From Variovorax sp. DXTD-1 (GTDB taxonomy: Bacteria; Pseudomonadota; Gammaproteobacteria; Burkholderiales; Burkholderiaceae_C): DNA of 64,000 nt. The stretch spans positions 113,057 through 177,056 of the forward strand of contig NZ_RWKH01000011.1 of NCBI RefSeq assembly GCF_003984625.1, read 5' to 3'. The notes under the pieces are model-generated. The model had not been told where the DNA came from. It ran no database searches and saw nothing but the letters and a program-made list of their open reading frames with translations. The translations under genes and the position numbers were made by a program. How positions within the stretch are numbered: the first letter of the stretch is position 1; each line of letters begins with the position of its first letter. Below are positions 37,539 to 46,112 of this stretch, piece by piece.

Positions 37539-38489
37539 TCAGACCTTCGTGAGCCAGTGGGCGTACTTGGGGTTCTTGCCGTTCACGATGTCGAAGAAGG
37601 CAGCCTGGATTTTTTCGGTGATCGGGCCGCGCGAGCCGCCGTCGCCGCGGTTGCCGATTTCCACGCGGTCGAGCTCTCGGATGGGCGTCACTTCAGCCGC
37701 GGTGCCGGTGAAGAAGGCTTCGTCGGCAATGTAGACCTCGTCGCGCGTGATGCGCTTTTGCACCAGCTCGAGCCCCAGGTCCTTGCACACGTGCAGGATG
37801 GTGTTGCGGGTGATGCCGTTCAGCGCGCCGGCCGACAGGTCGGGCGTGTAGACCACGCCGCCCTTCACCACGAAGATGTTCTCGCCCGCGCCTTCGGAGA
37901 CGAAGCCGTTCGCGTCGAGCAGCAGCGCCTCGTCGTAGCCGTCGTCCAGCGCTTCCATGTTGGCGAGGATGGAGTTGGTGTAGTTGCTCACCGTCTTGGC
38001 CTGCGTCATCGTGATGTTGACGTGATGGCGGGTATAGCTCGAGGTCTTCACGCGGATGCCGCGCTTCATGCCTTCTTCGCCCAGGTAGGCGCCCCACGAC
38101 CAGGCCGCCACCATGGCGTGCACCTTGTTGCCCTTGGGGCTGACGCCGAGCTTTTCGGAGCCGATCCAGATCAGCGGGCGCAGGTAGCAGCTTTCGAGCT
38201 TGTTCTCGCGCACGACCTGCTTCTGGGCTTCGTTCAGCTGTTCCTGCGAGAAGGGAATCTTCATGCGCAGGATCTTGGCGCTGTTGAACAGGCGCTCGGT
38301 GTGCTCGGCCAGGCGGAAGATGGCCGTGCCTTCGGCCGTCTTGTAAGCGCGCACGCCCTCGAATGCGCCGCAGCCGTAGTGCAGCGTGTGGCTCAGCACG
38401 TGGATCTTGGCGTCGCGCCAGTCCACGAGTTCGCCGTCCATCCAGATCTTGCCGTCACGGTCGTCCAGCGAGGGGGGGATCGAGCTCAT
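37539..38489 (-). CDS. ilvE: Branched-chain amino acid aminotransferase
   Basis: PLP fold-type IV transaminase, the final step of valine, leucine and isoleucine synthesis and the first in their breakdown. It has 316 residues. Motifs: HTLHYGCGAFEGVRAY (about 34-49), YLRPLIWIGSEKLGV, PLP lysine Lys165 (TMTQAKTVSNYTNS) and EGAGENIFVV. ATG 38489 has AGGAA upstream. It is divergent from rdgC, 133 bases away. Confidence 0.95.
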   Translation of the reverse strand: MSSIPPSLDDRDGKIWMDGELVDWRDAKIHVLSHTLHYGCGAFEGVRAYKTAEGTAIFRLAEHTERLFNSAKILRMKIPFSQEQLNEAQKQVVRENKLESCYLRPLIWIGSEKLGVSPKGNKVHAMVAAWSWGAYLGEEGMKRGIRVKTSSYTRHHVNITMTQAKTVSNYTNSILANMEALDDGYDEALLLDANGFVSEGAGENIFVVKGGVVYTPDLSAGALNGITRNTILHVCKDLGLELVQKRITRDEVYIADEAFFTGTAAEVTPIRELDRVEIGNRGDGGSRGPITEKIQAAFFDIVNGKNPKYAHWLTKV

Positions 38490-38622
38490 TTCCTGATTCC
38501 TTTGGGGGGCAGCTGTGTGGGGAGCGACCCGGGAGTCGCAAAAGCTTTCGATTTTACGGCGCCCGGCGGAACGGGGTGCCCGACAATGGCGGGTTGTCCA
38601 AACCAGTGGAAAAAGGGTTTCC

Positions 38623-39621
38623 GTGTCCGTATTCAAGAACGTCATCGTCTATCGCATCGAACCTGCCTGGTCCCAAACACTGACCGAGATCGAAGAAGGC
38701 CTCGGCAAGCAGCGCTTCGAACCCTGCGGCCCTTCGCAGGAAAAATCCGCCGGCTGGGTCGAACCCCGCGGCGAAGCCAACGGCCCGCTGGTCGAATCCA
38801 TCGGCGGCCAGTGGCTGGTCGAATACATGATCGAGAGCAAGCAGGTGCCCGGCTCCGTGGTGCGCCGCAAGCTCGACGAACGCTGCGCGCAGATCGAAAC
38901 CACCACCGGCCGCAAGCCCGGCAAGAAGGAAAAGAAAGAGCTCAAGGAAGACATCACCCTCGAGCTGCTGCCCATGGCCTTCACGCGCAGCGCCCGCGTG
39001 GCCGTGTGGATCGACCAGGCCGAGCGCCGCCTCGTGATCAACAGCGCCAATGCCGCCCGCGCGGACGAAGTGGTGACCAGCCTCGTGAAGTCGCTCGACG
39101 GCTTTGCCGTGGCCCTCATCAATACGCAGATCGAGCCCGCCGCCGCCATGGCCAACTGGCTGCTCACGCAGGAGCCGCCGGCCGGCTTCACCATCGACCG
39201 CGAGTGCGAGCTCAAGGCGTCGGACGATTCCAAGGCGGTAGTGCGCTACGCCAAGCATCCGCTCGACATCGAGGAAGTGCAAAAGCACATCACCGACGGT
39301 AAGCGCCCCACACGCCTGGCGCTCACCTGGGACGACCGCGTGTCCTTCGAGCTGACGCACGGCATGCTGATCCGCAAGATCGTGTTTCTCGAAGGCACGG
39401 GCGACGGTGCCTCGGGCGGCAAGAAGGAAGACAACTTCGACGCCGACGTGGCCATTGCCACCGGCGAGCTCGGCCAGCTGGTGCCGGCGCTGCTCGATGC
39501 ATTGGGCGGCGAAGCGGCGTTCAGCGGCGCGCCGACCGATGCACCCCCCAAGGCTGCTGCGGAGGCGCCCATGACCACCACCCCGGCGGACGCCGAGGTC
39601 GAGGAAGACGCGCCGTTCTGA
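38623..39621 (+). CDS. rdgC: Recombination-associated protein RdgC
   Basis: Ring-forming nonspecific double-strand DNA-binding protein that modulates RecA activity. It has 332 residues from GTG 38623 (encoding SVFKNVIVYRIEP after the start), with AAGGG eight bases upstream. Conserved stretches include LLPMAFTRS, INSANAARADEVVTSLVKSL, and LALTWDDRVSFELTHGMLIRKI, each as expected for the family. The C-terminal ~45 residues are an acidic Ala/Pro tail not typical of the E. coli protein. Confidence 0.93.
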   Translation: MSVFKNVIVYRIEPAWSQTLTEIEEGLGKQRFEPCGPSQEKSAGWVEPRGEANGPLVESIGGQWLVEYMIESKQVPGSVVRRKLDERCAQIETTTGRKPGKKEKKELKEDITLELLPMAFTRSARVAVWIDQAERRLVINSANAARADEVVTSLVKSLDGFAVALINTQIEPAAAMANWLLTQEPPAGFTIDRECELKASDDSKAVVRYAKHPLDIEEVQKHITDGKRPTRLALTWDDRVSFELTHGMLIRKIVFLEGTGDGASGGKKEDNFDADVAIATGELGQLVPALLDALGGEAAFSGAPTDAPPKAAAEAPMTTTPADAEVEEDAPF

Positions 39622-39643
39622 TCTGACGGCGCTTCGCGGCGGC

Positions 39644-40075
39644 TCAGCCCGCCGTGTTTTCTTCGGAAGGCGGGGCGTCGGGCTCCGCTTCAGGGCGTGT
39701 CAGCGTCCAGCTTTGCAGCTTGCCGCCGTTGAACACGGCGTCGACGTACGAGCCGCCGGTATCGGTCCAGCGGTAGAGCTCGGGTTGCTCGTCCTGCGGC
39801 GAGCGCAGCTCGCCAAGCGCTCGCGTCATCGCGATCACGTGCATCAGCGTGACGCCCTTCTTGAGCTTGGCGTTGAGCATCACCGAGCTTGCGACATAGC
39901 CGACCGGGCGATCGGCCGCGCGCTTGAGCACCTGCATGGCGCGGGTGAAGTGCATCAGCAGGAACATCACGATCACGCCGCCCGCGAGGGCGACGCCGCC
40001 CCATCCGCCGCTGCGCCAAGCCAGCCCGAGAAGGACGATGGCGCCCACGGGCACCAGCAATTTCTGGAAATTCAT
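39644..40075 (-). CDS. Small membrane protein of unknown function
   Basis: 143 residues. Two hydrophobic segments (about 5-20 and 27-43) are followed by a soluble part containing LKKGVTLMHVIAMTRALGEL and PELYRWTDTGGSYVDAVFNGGKLQSWTL. It is probably inner-membrane with a cytoplasmic C-terminus; no catalytic motif is recognised. ATG 40075 (MNFQKLLV) is preferred over a start three codons upstream. It is convergent with rdgC. The 226 bases upstream (40076-40301) hold no feature I can support. Confidence 0.65.
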   Translation of the reverse strand: MNFQKLLVPVGAIVLLGLAWRSGGWGGVALAGGVIVMFLLMHFTRAMQVLKRAADRPVGYVASSVMLNAKLKKGVTLMHVIAMTRALGELRSPQDEQPELYRWTDTGGSYVDAVFNGGKLQSWTLTRPEAEPDAPPSEENTAG

Positions 40076-40301
40076 GGCGCGCATTGTCGCCGCGCGGCGG
40101 CCTGCGCCCGGCCGGCATCATTCGAAAGTACGCATGTGAATAGCGGGCACTTTCTTGCCGCCCCGGCAAGGCCGGCGTCAGTAGCGGCCGTGGCTACCGC
40201 CGGGCGCGCGGCGCGGTACTCGCCCTGAAAAGCACCCGGCGCGGGAGCACCAGCCGGCACATTTCATCTCACGGGCATCAGCCCGGGCCACTGAAAAGCG
40301 T

Positions 40302-40757
40302 ATGAGCATTCCCCGATCCGTCACATTCGTTCGTCTCAGCCTTTGCGCCGCACTCACGGCCACCGCTCTCAGCGGTTGCTACGTGGTGCCGCTCGGACAA
40401 CCCGCTCCCGCGGCGCCGCCTTCGCAGGCCTATGCCGTCGCACCGGGCCCGGTGGCGCAAAGCTTCAGTGCGCGGTTGTATCCGTCGAACGCCGAAGCGG
40501 CGCGCTACGGAACCATTGCAGGCACTGTGACCAACGACATGAACGGACGCGGACGCTTCAATACGGTGATCGGCGATGAGCAGTTTCAGGGAGAGGCGAC
40601 CCGGGTTGCGGGCTCGCGAGGTGCCGGCCTGGCGAATGCCAGCGGCAATCGCGGCGGCAACCTGAGTTGCCAGTACACGATGAACTCGGCCACGTTGGGC
40701 AGCGGCCAATGCGTGCTCAACGGCGGACCGGCGTTCACGATGCACATCGGGGGGTAG
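40302..40757 (+). CDS. Small outer-membrane lipoprotein
   Basis: 151 residues with a lipoprotein signal ending LSGC (Cys about residue 26), a Pro/Ala-rich linker, then a Gly/Asn-rich domain with regularly spaced cysteines (LSCQYTMNSATLGSGQCVLNG). It may be a glycine-rich surface lipoprotein. Function is unknown. A strong terminator follows the stop, so it is probably monocistronic. Confidence 0.78.
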   Translation: MSIPRSVTFVRLSLCAALTATALSGCYVVPLGQPAPAAPPSQAYAVAPGPVAQSFSARLYPSNAEAARYGTIAGTVTNDMNGRGRFNTVIGDEQFQGEATRVAGSRGAGLANASGNRGGNLSCQYTMNSATLGSGQCVLNGGPAFTMHIGG

Positions 40758-40765
40758 GGAGGGTG

Positions 40766-40800
40766 GCCCGGCGCGCCTGTGGTGCGCCGGGCATTTTTTT
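40766..40800 (+). terminator. Rho-independent terminator after the lipoprotein gene
   Basis: GCCCGGCGCGCC and GGTGCGCCGGGC pair as an 11-12 bp GC stem with a short loop, followed by A and seven T residues. It sits nine bases after the stop of the lipoprotein gene and also separates it from the convergent radA. Confidence 0.9.
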
Positions 40801-40816
40801 CCCGGCAATCAATCAA

Positions 40817-42208
40817 TCAGTCGAGGCGGCGGACCACGTCCATCGCCTCTTCGATGCGTTCGACGGCGTGAATGGTCAGGCCTTCGATTTCCTTCGTGCC
40901 CTTGCGCGGCGCATTGGCCTTGGGCACCACGGCCACGCTGAAGCCCAGCTTGGCCGCTTCGCGCAGGCGCTCCTGTCCGCGCGGCGCGGGGCGCACTTCG
41001 CCCGCCAAGCCGACTTCGCCAAACGCGATGAAGCCCTTGGGGAGCGGCTTGCCACGCAGGCTCGAAGTAATGGCGAGCATCACGGCCAGGTCGGCCGCGG
41101 GTTCGCTGATGCGCACGCCGCCCACCGCGTTGACGAACACATCCTGGTCCATGCAGGCCACGCCTGCGTGGCGATGCAGCACGGCCAGCAGCATCGCGAG
41201 GCGGTCGCGGTCCAGGCCCACCGACAGGCGGCGCGGGCTCGGCCCGCCGTTGTCGACCAGCGCCTGGATTTCCACCAGCATCGGCCGCGTGCCTTCGAGC
41301 GTGACCAGCACCACGCTGCCGGGCACCGGCTCGGCATGCTGGCTCAGGAAGATCGCGCTCGGGTTGGTCACGCCCTTCAGGCCGCGCTCGGTCATGGCGA
41401 ACACGCCGATTTCGTTCACGGCGCCAAAGCGGTTCTTGATGGCCCGCACGAGGCGGAAGCTCGAATGCGTGTCTCCCTCGAAGTACAGCACCGTATCGAC
41501 CATGTGCTCGAGCACGCGCGGGCCAGCGAGCGCGCCCTCCTTCGTGACGTGGCCCACCAACACCACCGCCGTGCCGCTGGTCTTGGCAAAGCGCGTGAGG
41601 TGCGCCGCGCATTCGCGCACCTGCGCCACCGAGCCGGGGGCCGAAGTGAGCTGATCGGAATACACCGTCTGGATCGAATCGATCACCGCGATGGCCGGCC
41701 GATTGGCGTCGAGCGTGGCAATGATCTTTTCGAGCTGGATCTCGGCCAGCACCTGCACCTGCGAATGGTCGAGCCCGAGCCGCTTGGAGCGCAGCGCCAC
41801 CTGCGAGCCGCTTTCCTCGCCGGTGACGTAAAGCGCGTTCTGCCCCGCGCGCTGCAGCGCATCGACCGCCTGCAGCAGCAGCGTCGACTTGCCGATGCCC
41901 GGGTCCCCGCCGATCAGCGTGACGCCGCCCGAGACGATGCCGCCGCCCAGCACGCGGTCGAGCTCGTCGAGCCCGGTGGGCGTGCGCGCGACGTCGGTCG
42001 CTTCTATTTCAGAGAGGGTTGCGAGTTCGGACACGCCCGCGAGCGCGGCGTACTGCGTGCCGAAGCGGTTGTTGGCCGGGCCGCTGCTGCTGCCCGCCAC
42101 CTGCTCGATGAGTGTGTTCCAGGCGCCGCAGCTCGGGCATTTGCCGAGCCACTTGGGGCTGGTGCCGCCGCATTCGCTGCAGACGAAGAGAGATTTTTCC
42201 TTGGCCAT
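40817..42208 (-). CDS. radA: DNA repair protein RadA
   Basis: RecA-like ATPase that promotes branch migration of recombination intermediates. It has 463 residues: N-terminal zinc finger Cys10/13/24/27, Walker A GDPGIGKS (about 101-108), Walker B AVIDSIQTVY, the RadA-specific KNRFG motif, and a C-terminal Lon-like domain (KGFIAFGEVGLAGEVRPAP). ATG 42208 (MAKEKSLFVCSECG) is unambiguous. It is divergent from hpaR, 98 bases away. Confidence 0.96.
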   Translation of the reverse strand: MAKEKSLFVCSECGGTSPKWLGKCPSCGAWNTLIEQVAGSSSGPANNRFGTQYAALAGVSELATLSEIEATDVARTPTGLDELDRVLGGGIVSGGVTLIGGDPGIGKSTLLLQAVDALQRAGQNALYVTGEESGSQVALRSKRLGLDHSQVQVLAEIQLEKIIATLDANRPAIAVIDSIQTVYSDQLTSAPGSVAQVRECAAHLTRFAKTSGTAVVLVGHVTKEGALAGPRVLEHMVDTVLYFEGDTHSSFRLVRAIKNRFGAVNEIGVFAMTERGLKGVTNPSAIFLSQHAEPVPGSVVLVTLEGTRPMLVEIQALVDNGGPSPRRLSVGLDRDRLAMLLAVLHRHAGVACMDQDVFVNAVGGVRISEPAADLAVMLAITSSLRGKPLPKGFIAFGEVGLAGEVRPAPRGQERLREAAKLGFSVAVVPKANAPRKGTKEIEGLTIHAVERIEEAMDVVRRLD

Positions 42209-42273
42209 GCAAGGAGTTTAGGTGTCCGCACAAACCCTGATGGAAAACGGCTTGGAAAGAAACTCCCAATCAT

Positions 42274-42285
42274 TTAACATGTTAA
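42274..42285. promoter_or_regulatory. Operator candidate for HpaR
   Basis: Perfect 12-base palindrome TTAACATGTTAA, embedded in an AT-rich patch about 20 bases before the hpaR start in otherwise GC-rich DNA. MarR-type HpaR proteins repress their operon from such dyads, so it is a good candidate for self-regulated control of the hpa genes. Confidence 0.6.
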
Positions 42286-42306
42286 CTAATTTGAAAGGCA
42301 CCGCTC

Positions 42307-42741
42307 TTGAGCACCACCTTCGCGCACCGCAATTTGCCGCGCCTGCTGCTGCAGGCCCGCGAAGCCGTGATGGCCCACACCCGGCCCAGCTTGCGCGAAC
42401 ACGCGTTGTCCGACCAGCAATGGCGCGTGCTGCGCGTGCTCGGCGAGCACGGCGCTGTAGAAACAGGCCACGTCGCGCGAGAGGCGTTCATCCTTGGGCC
42501 CAGCCTTACCGGCGTGCTGGCGCGCATGGAGCGCGACAAGCTCATCACGCGCAGCCGCGATCCCGCGGACCAGCGCCGCACCGTGGTCGAAGCCACGGCG
42601 CACGGCATGAAGCTGGTAAAGCGTCTGTCGACCAGCATCGAGGCGCACTACGAGTGGATGGAAAAGTCGCTCGGCAAGGCCAAGCTCACCCAGCTCTACG
42701 GGCTGCTCGACGAACTCATCGCGCTGGAGCAGCCCGAATGA
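42307..42741 (+). CDS. hpaR: HpaR, MarR-family regulator of homoprotocatechuate degradation
   Basis: 144-residue winged-helix regulator: SDQQWRVLRVLGEHGAVETG (about 35-54), recognition helix GPSLTGVLARMERDKLI and wing RSRDPADQRRTVVEAT. It reads through to overlap hpaG1 (ATGA), so regulator and catabolic genes are one transcript. The start is TTG at 42307, with AAAGG upstream; no ATG gives the family N-terminus. Confidence 0.9.
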   Translation: MSTTFAHRNLPRLLLQAREAVMAHTRPSLREHALSDQQWRVLRVLGEHGAVETGHVAREAFILGPSLTGVLARMERDKLITRSRDPADQRRTVVEATAHGMKLVKRLSTSIEAHYEWMEKSLGKAKLTQLYGLLDELIALEQPE

Positions 42742-43373
42742 CCCCCTCTCCTTTCCTGCCCACCGGCACGGTGTACGGCACGCTGCTGAACTTCCGCGCG
42801 GAAGTGGAAGCGCTCGCGCCACAAATGACGCAGCCGCCGTACAAGGCGCCGCCGAAAGCGCCGGTGCTCTATGTGAAGACTGCCAACACCTGGAGCCCGC
42901 ATGGCAGCGCGATCACCGTGCCTGCATCCGTGCCCGAAGTGGAGATCGGCGCGAGCATCGGCCTGGTGATCGGCGCCGAGGGCGATGTGGAAGGCTTCGT
43001 GCTGATGAACGATTTGTCGATCCCGCATGCGAGCTTCTTTCGCCCGCCGGTGAAGTTCAAGTGCGTCGATGGCTTCCTCGGCATCGGCCCGGCGCTGCGC
43101 GATGCGCAGGAAGTGGCCGACCCAGCCAACTTTCGCATCGAGGTGCGCATCAACGGCGCGCTCAAGCAGTCGATCGATTTCTCGCAGCTCGTGCGGCCGG
43201 CTCAGCAACTGCTTGCCGACGTGGGCGAATTCATGACGCTCGCGCACGGCGACGTGCTGCTGCTGGGTTGCGATGCCGGTCGGCCGCTGGCGCGCGCGGG
43301 CGACCGCATCGAGATCTCCTCGCCCGGTTTCGAGACATTGATCAACACGCTGGTGCAGGAGGCCGCCGCATGA
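42738..43373 (+). CDS. hpaG1: Homoprotocatechuate pathway decarboxylase/isomerase, N-terminal-type subunit (HpaG1)
   Basis: FAH-fold protein, 211 residues, corresponding to the N-terminal half of E. coli HpaG, which decarboxylates and isomerises 5-oxo-pent-3-ene-1,2,5-tricarboxylate. Conserved: GTVYGTLLNFRAEV (about 9-22), PVLYVKTANTWS, VEIGASIGLVIG. In this organism the two halves are separate genes, hpaG1 and hpaG2. It is coupled to neighbours by ATGA overlaps. Confidence 0.88.
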   Translation: MTPSPFLPTGTVYGTLLNFRAEVEALAPQMTQPPYKAPPKAPVLYVKTANTWSPHGSAITVPASVPEVEIGASIGLVIGAEGDVEGFVLMNDLSIPHASFFRPPVKFKCVDGFLGIGPALRDAQEVADPANFRIEVRINGALKQSIDFSQLVRPAQQLLADVGEFMTLAHGDVLLLGCDAGRPLARAGDRIEISSPGFETLINTLVQEAAA

Positions 43374-44143
43374 AGCACGCACGCGTCATCTACGAAGGCC
43401 GCGAGCACACCGGCATTGCCCACGAATTCGGCGGCCAGCCCGACGCGGCCGTGCGCCTGGACGACGGCCGCGTCGTGCCGCAAGAGCAGCTCACCTGGCT
43501 GCCGCCGCTCGCACCCACGGCGCGGCCGCGCACCATCCTCGCGCTTGGCCTCAACTACGTCGACCATGCCAAGGAGCTCGAGTTCAAGGCGCCGGAGGAA
43601 CCGCTGGCGTTCGTCAAGGGCCAGAGCACGCTCATCGGCCACCGCCAGCACACGCACCGCCCGAACGGCGTGCAGTTCATGCACTACGAATGCGAGCTCG
43701 CCATCGTCGTCGGCAAGACCGCGAAGAACGTGACGCGCGATGACGCCTACGACTTCATCGGCGGCTACACCGTGGCCAACGACTACGCGATTCGCGACTA
43801 CCTTGAGAACTGGTACCGCCCCAACCTGCGCGTGAAGAACCGCGACACCTGCACGCCGCTCGGCCCCTGGTTCGTCGATGCGGCCGACGTGCCGGACCCG
43901 ATGGCGCTTGCCCTCAAGACGACGGTCAACGGCACTGTCACGCAGCAGGGCAGCACGCGCGACATGATCTTCGACGCACCGTTTCTCATCGAGTATTTCA
44001 GCCGCTTCATGACGCTCTCGCCGGGCGACCTGATCCTCACCGGCACGCCGGACGGGGTGGTCGACTGCAAGCCCGGCGATGTGGTGGCGACTGAGATCGA
44101 GGGCGTCGGCGCGCTGGTCAACACCATCCAAGGAAAAGCATGA
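43370..44143 (+). CDS. hpaG2: Homoprotocatechuate pathway decarboxylase/isomerase, C-terminal-type subunit (HpaG2)
   Basis: FAH-fold protein, 257 residues, second half of the HpaG function. Motifs: ILALGLNYVDHAKEL (about 56-70), HYECELAIVVGK with the metal-binding glutamates, LTGTPDGVVDCKPGD (about 224-238). Its start overlaps the hpaG1 stop and its stop overlaps hpaE. Confidence 0.9.
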   Translation: MKHARVIYEGREHTGIAHEFGGQPDAAVRLDDGRVVPQEQLTWLPPLAPTARPRTILALGLNYVDHAKELEFKAPEEPLAFVKGQSTLIGHRQHTHRPNGVQFMHYECELAIVVGKTAKNVTRDDAYDFIGGYTVANDYAIRDYLENWYRPNLRVKNRDTCTPLGPWFVDAADVPDPMALALKTTVNGTVTQQGSTRDMIFDAPFLIEYFSRFMTLSPGDLILTGTPDGVVDCKPGDVVATEIEGVGALVNTIQGKA

Positions 44144-45600
44144 GAGTCGATCACCTGATCGCCGGCAAGCGCGTGGCCGGCACCGACTACTTCGAAACCG
44201 TCAACCCCGCCACGCAAGAGGTGCTGGCCGAGGTTGCCTCCGGCGGCGAAGCCGAAGTGAACGCGGCGGTGGCCGCGGCCAAGGAAGCGTTCCCAAAGTG
44301 GGCCGGGCTGCCCGCGACCGAGCGCGCGAAGCTGGTGCGCAAGCTGGGCGACCTGATCGCGAAACACGTGCCGGAGATCGCGCAGACCGAGACCAACGAC
44401 TGTGGCCAAGTCATCTCGCAAACCGGCAAGCAGCTCATTCCGCGTGCGGCCGACAACTTCTACTACTTTGCCGAGATGTGCACGCGCGTCGACGGCCACA
44501 CCTATCCCACGCCCACGCACCTGAACTACACGCTGTTCCATCCCGTGGGCGTGTGCGCGCTCATCAGTCCGTGGAACGTGCCGTTCATGACGGCCACGTG
44601 GAAGGTCGCGCCCTGCCTCGCCTTCGGCAACACCGCGGTGTTGAAGATGAGCGAGCTCTCGCCGCTCACGGCCGCACGGTTGGGCGAGCTCGCGCTCGAA
44701 GCGGGCATTCCGCCCGGCGTGTTGAACCTGGTGCACGGCTACGGCAAGGAAGCGGGCGAGCCGCTGGTGGCACACCCCGATGTACGCGCAATTTCGTTCA
44801 CCGGCTCCACCGCCACCGGCAACCGCATCGTGAAGAGCGCGGGCCTGAAGAAGTTCAGCATGGAGCTGGGCGGCAAGAGCCCGTTCGTGATCTTCGACGA
44901 CGCAGACCTGGACCGTGCGCTGGATGCGGCGGTGTTCATGATCTTCAGCAACAACGGCGAACGCTGCACGGCCGGCTCGCGCATCCTGGTGCAGCAGTCG
45001 ATCTACGCCGACTTTGCCGCGAAGTTCGCCGAGCGCGCCAGGCGCATCACCGTGGGCGACCCGCTCGACGAGAACACCATCATCGGCCCGATGATTTCGC
45101 AGGGCCACATGGCGAAGGTGCGCAGCTACATCGAGCTCGGCCCGAAGGAAGGCGCGACGCTCTTGTGCGGCGGACTCGAGGTTCCGAGCAACCTGCCGGA
45201 CCGCGTAAAGAAAGGCAACTATGTGATGCCCACGGTCTTCGCCGACGTCGACAACCGCATGCGGATTGCGCAAGAAGAAATCTTCGGCCCGGTCGCCTGC
45301 CTGATCCCGTTCAGGGACGAGGCCGACGCGATCCGCCTGGCCAACGACATCCAATACGGCCTCTCGAGCTATGTGTGGACGGAGAACATCGGCCGCGCGC
45401 ACCGCATGGCGGCAGCAGTTGAGGCTGGCATGTGCTTCGTCAACAGCCAGAACGTACGAGACCTTCGACAGCCCTTTGGTGGCACCAAGGCCTCGGGAAC
45501 GGGACGCGAAGGCGGTACGTGGAGCTATGAAGTGTTTTGCGAGCCGAAGAACGTCGCGGTGTCGATGGGATCGCACCATATTCCGCATTGGGGTGTGTGA
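44140..45600 (+). CDS. hpaE: 5-Carboxymethyl-2-hydroxymuconate semialdehyde dehydrogenase
   Basis: NAD-dependent aldehyde dehydrogenase oxidising the ring-cleavage semialdehyde. It has 486 residues; NAD site TGSTATGNRI (about 221-230), general base Glu242 (MELGGKSP), nucleophile Cys276 (NNGERCTAGSR). HpaE identity rests on family resemblance plus position between hpaG2 and the extradiol dioxygenase genes. ATG 44140 overlaps the hpaG2 stop. Confidence 0.92.
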   Translation: MRVDHLIAGKRVAGTDYFETVNPATQEVLAEVASGGEAEVNAAVAAAKEAFPKWAGLPATERAKLVRKLGDLIAKHVPEIAQTETNDCGQVISQTGKQLIPRAADNFYYFAEMCTRVDGHTYPTPTHLNYTLFHPVGVCALISPWNVPFMTATWKVAPCLAFGNTAVLKMSELSPLTAARLGELALEAGIPPGVLNLVHGYGKEAGEPLVAHPDVRAISFTGSTATGNRIVKSAGLKKFSMELGGKSPFVIFDDADLDRALDAAVFMIFSNNGERCTAGSRILVQQSIYADFAAKFAERARRITVGDPLDENTIIGPMISQGHMAKVRSYIELGPKEGATLLCGGLEVPSNLPDRVKKGNYVMPTVFADVDNRMRIAQEEIFGPVACLIPFRDEADAIRLANDIQYGLSSYVWTENIGRAHRMAAAVEAGMCFVNSQNVRDLRQPFGGTKASGTGREGGTWSYEVFCEPKNVAVSMGSHHIPHWGV

Positions 45601-45629
45601 GATGAACACGGAATACCCTCTTGGGCACG

Positions 45630-45753
45630 CACCAACAGCCTGCCCAAGTGCACAGGGCATCGGGTGCTCCGCGCAGCGAAATAAAGGAGGAGGGGCGCAG
45701 CCCCGGGGGACATTCGCGGAGAGGAGTACCCGGTGGCCTTTGCACACGCCCTG
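45630..45753. repeat. 124-bp dispersed repeat, copy A (inside the hpa operon)
   Basis: This sequence, from CACCAACAGCCTGCCCAAG to GCACACGCCCTG, recurs at 63844-63967 in opposite orientation with only about four mismatches. It contains the dyad GGGGCGCAGCCCC and AT-poor flanks and fills most of the 176-base gap between hpaE and the ligA-like gene. No convincing coding sequence is present, although a frame through it is open. Confidence 0.9.
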
Positions 45754-45776
45754 AACAACGACACAGAGCAATTGCA

Positions 45777-46112
45777 ATGAGCCTCTACGCAATGCAAAAA
45801 TTCCTGTTCGCCCTCAACCGCGACACCGACGTGCAGCGCCGCTACGCAGAAGCCGGCGAAACGCGCGCAGCCTTGCTGGCGGCCTATGATTTCAACGACG
45901 AAGAACGCGAAGCCATCGACAAGGGCGACATCGGCAAGCTCTACGTGCTCGGCTGCAACGGACAGCTCCTGATGCACTTCGCACCGCTGCTCGGCATTGC
46001 ATGGGCCGACTACCTGGAAGCCATGCGCGAAGGCGTGCGCAAATACGGTCCCGTGCGCGCAGGCATCTACGCGATGACAACGGGCACTGACGAAAAGGTG
46101 GCAGGCGTATGA
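45777..46112 (+). CDS. LigA-like small subunit of an extradiol dioxygenase
   Basis: 111-residue all-helical protein of the LigA family (small subunit of LigAB protocatechuate 4,5-dioxygenase type): MQKFLFALNRD, FNDEEREAIDKGDIGKLYVLG (about 41-61), NGQLLMHFAPL. It overlaps the next gene by ATGA, so it is made together with the LigB-type subunit. A separate LigA subunit is not part of the classical E. coli HpaD enzyme. ATG 45777 is chosen; the frame extends upstream only through the repeat. Confidence 0.88.
   Translation: MSLYAMQKFLFALNRDTDVQRRYAEAGETRAALLAAYDFNDEEREAIDKGDIGKLYVLGCNGQLLMHFAPLLGIAWADYLEAMREGVRKYGPVRAGIYAMTTGTDEKVAGV

Noticed and set aside
45621..45776. Possible N-terminal extension of the LigA-like protein through the repeat
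   Set aside because: The same peptide appears upstream of LysR near 63.9 kb, showing that it is translated repeat sequence rather than protein; ATG 45777 gives the family start.
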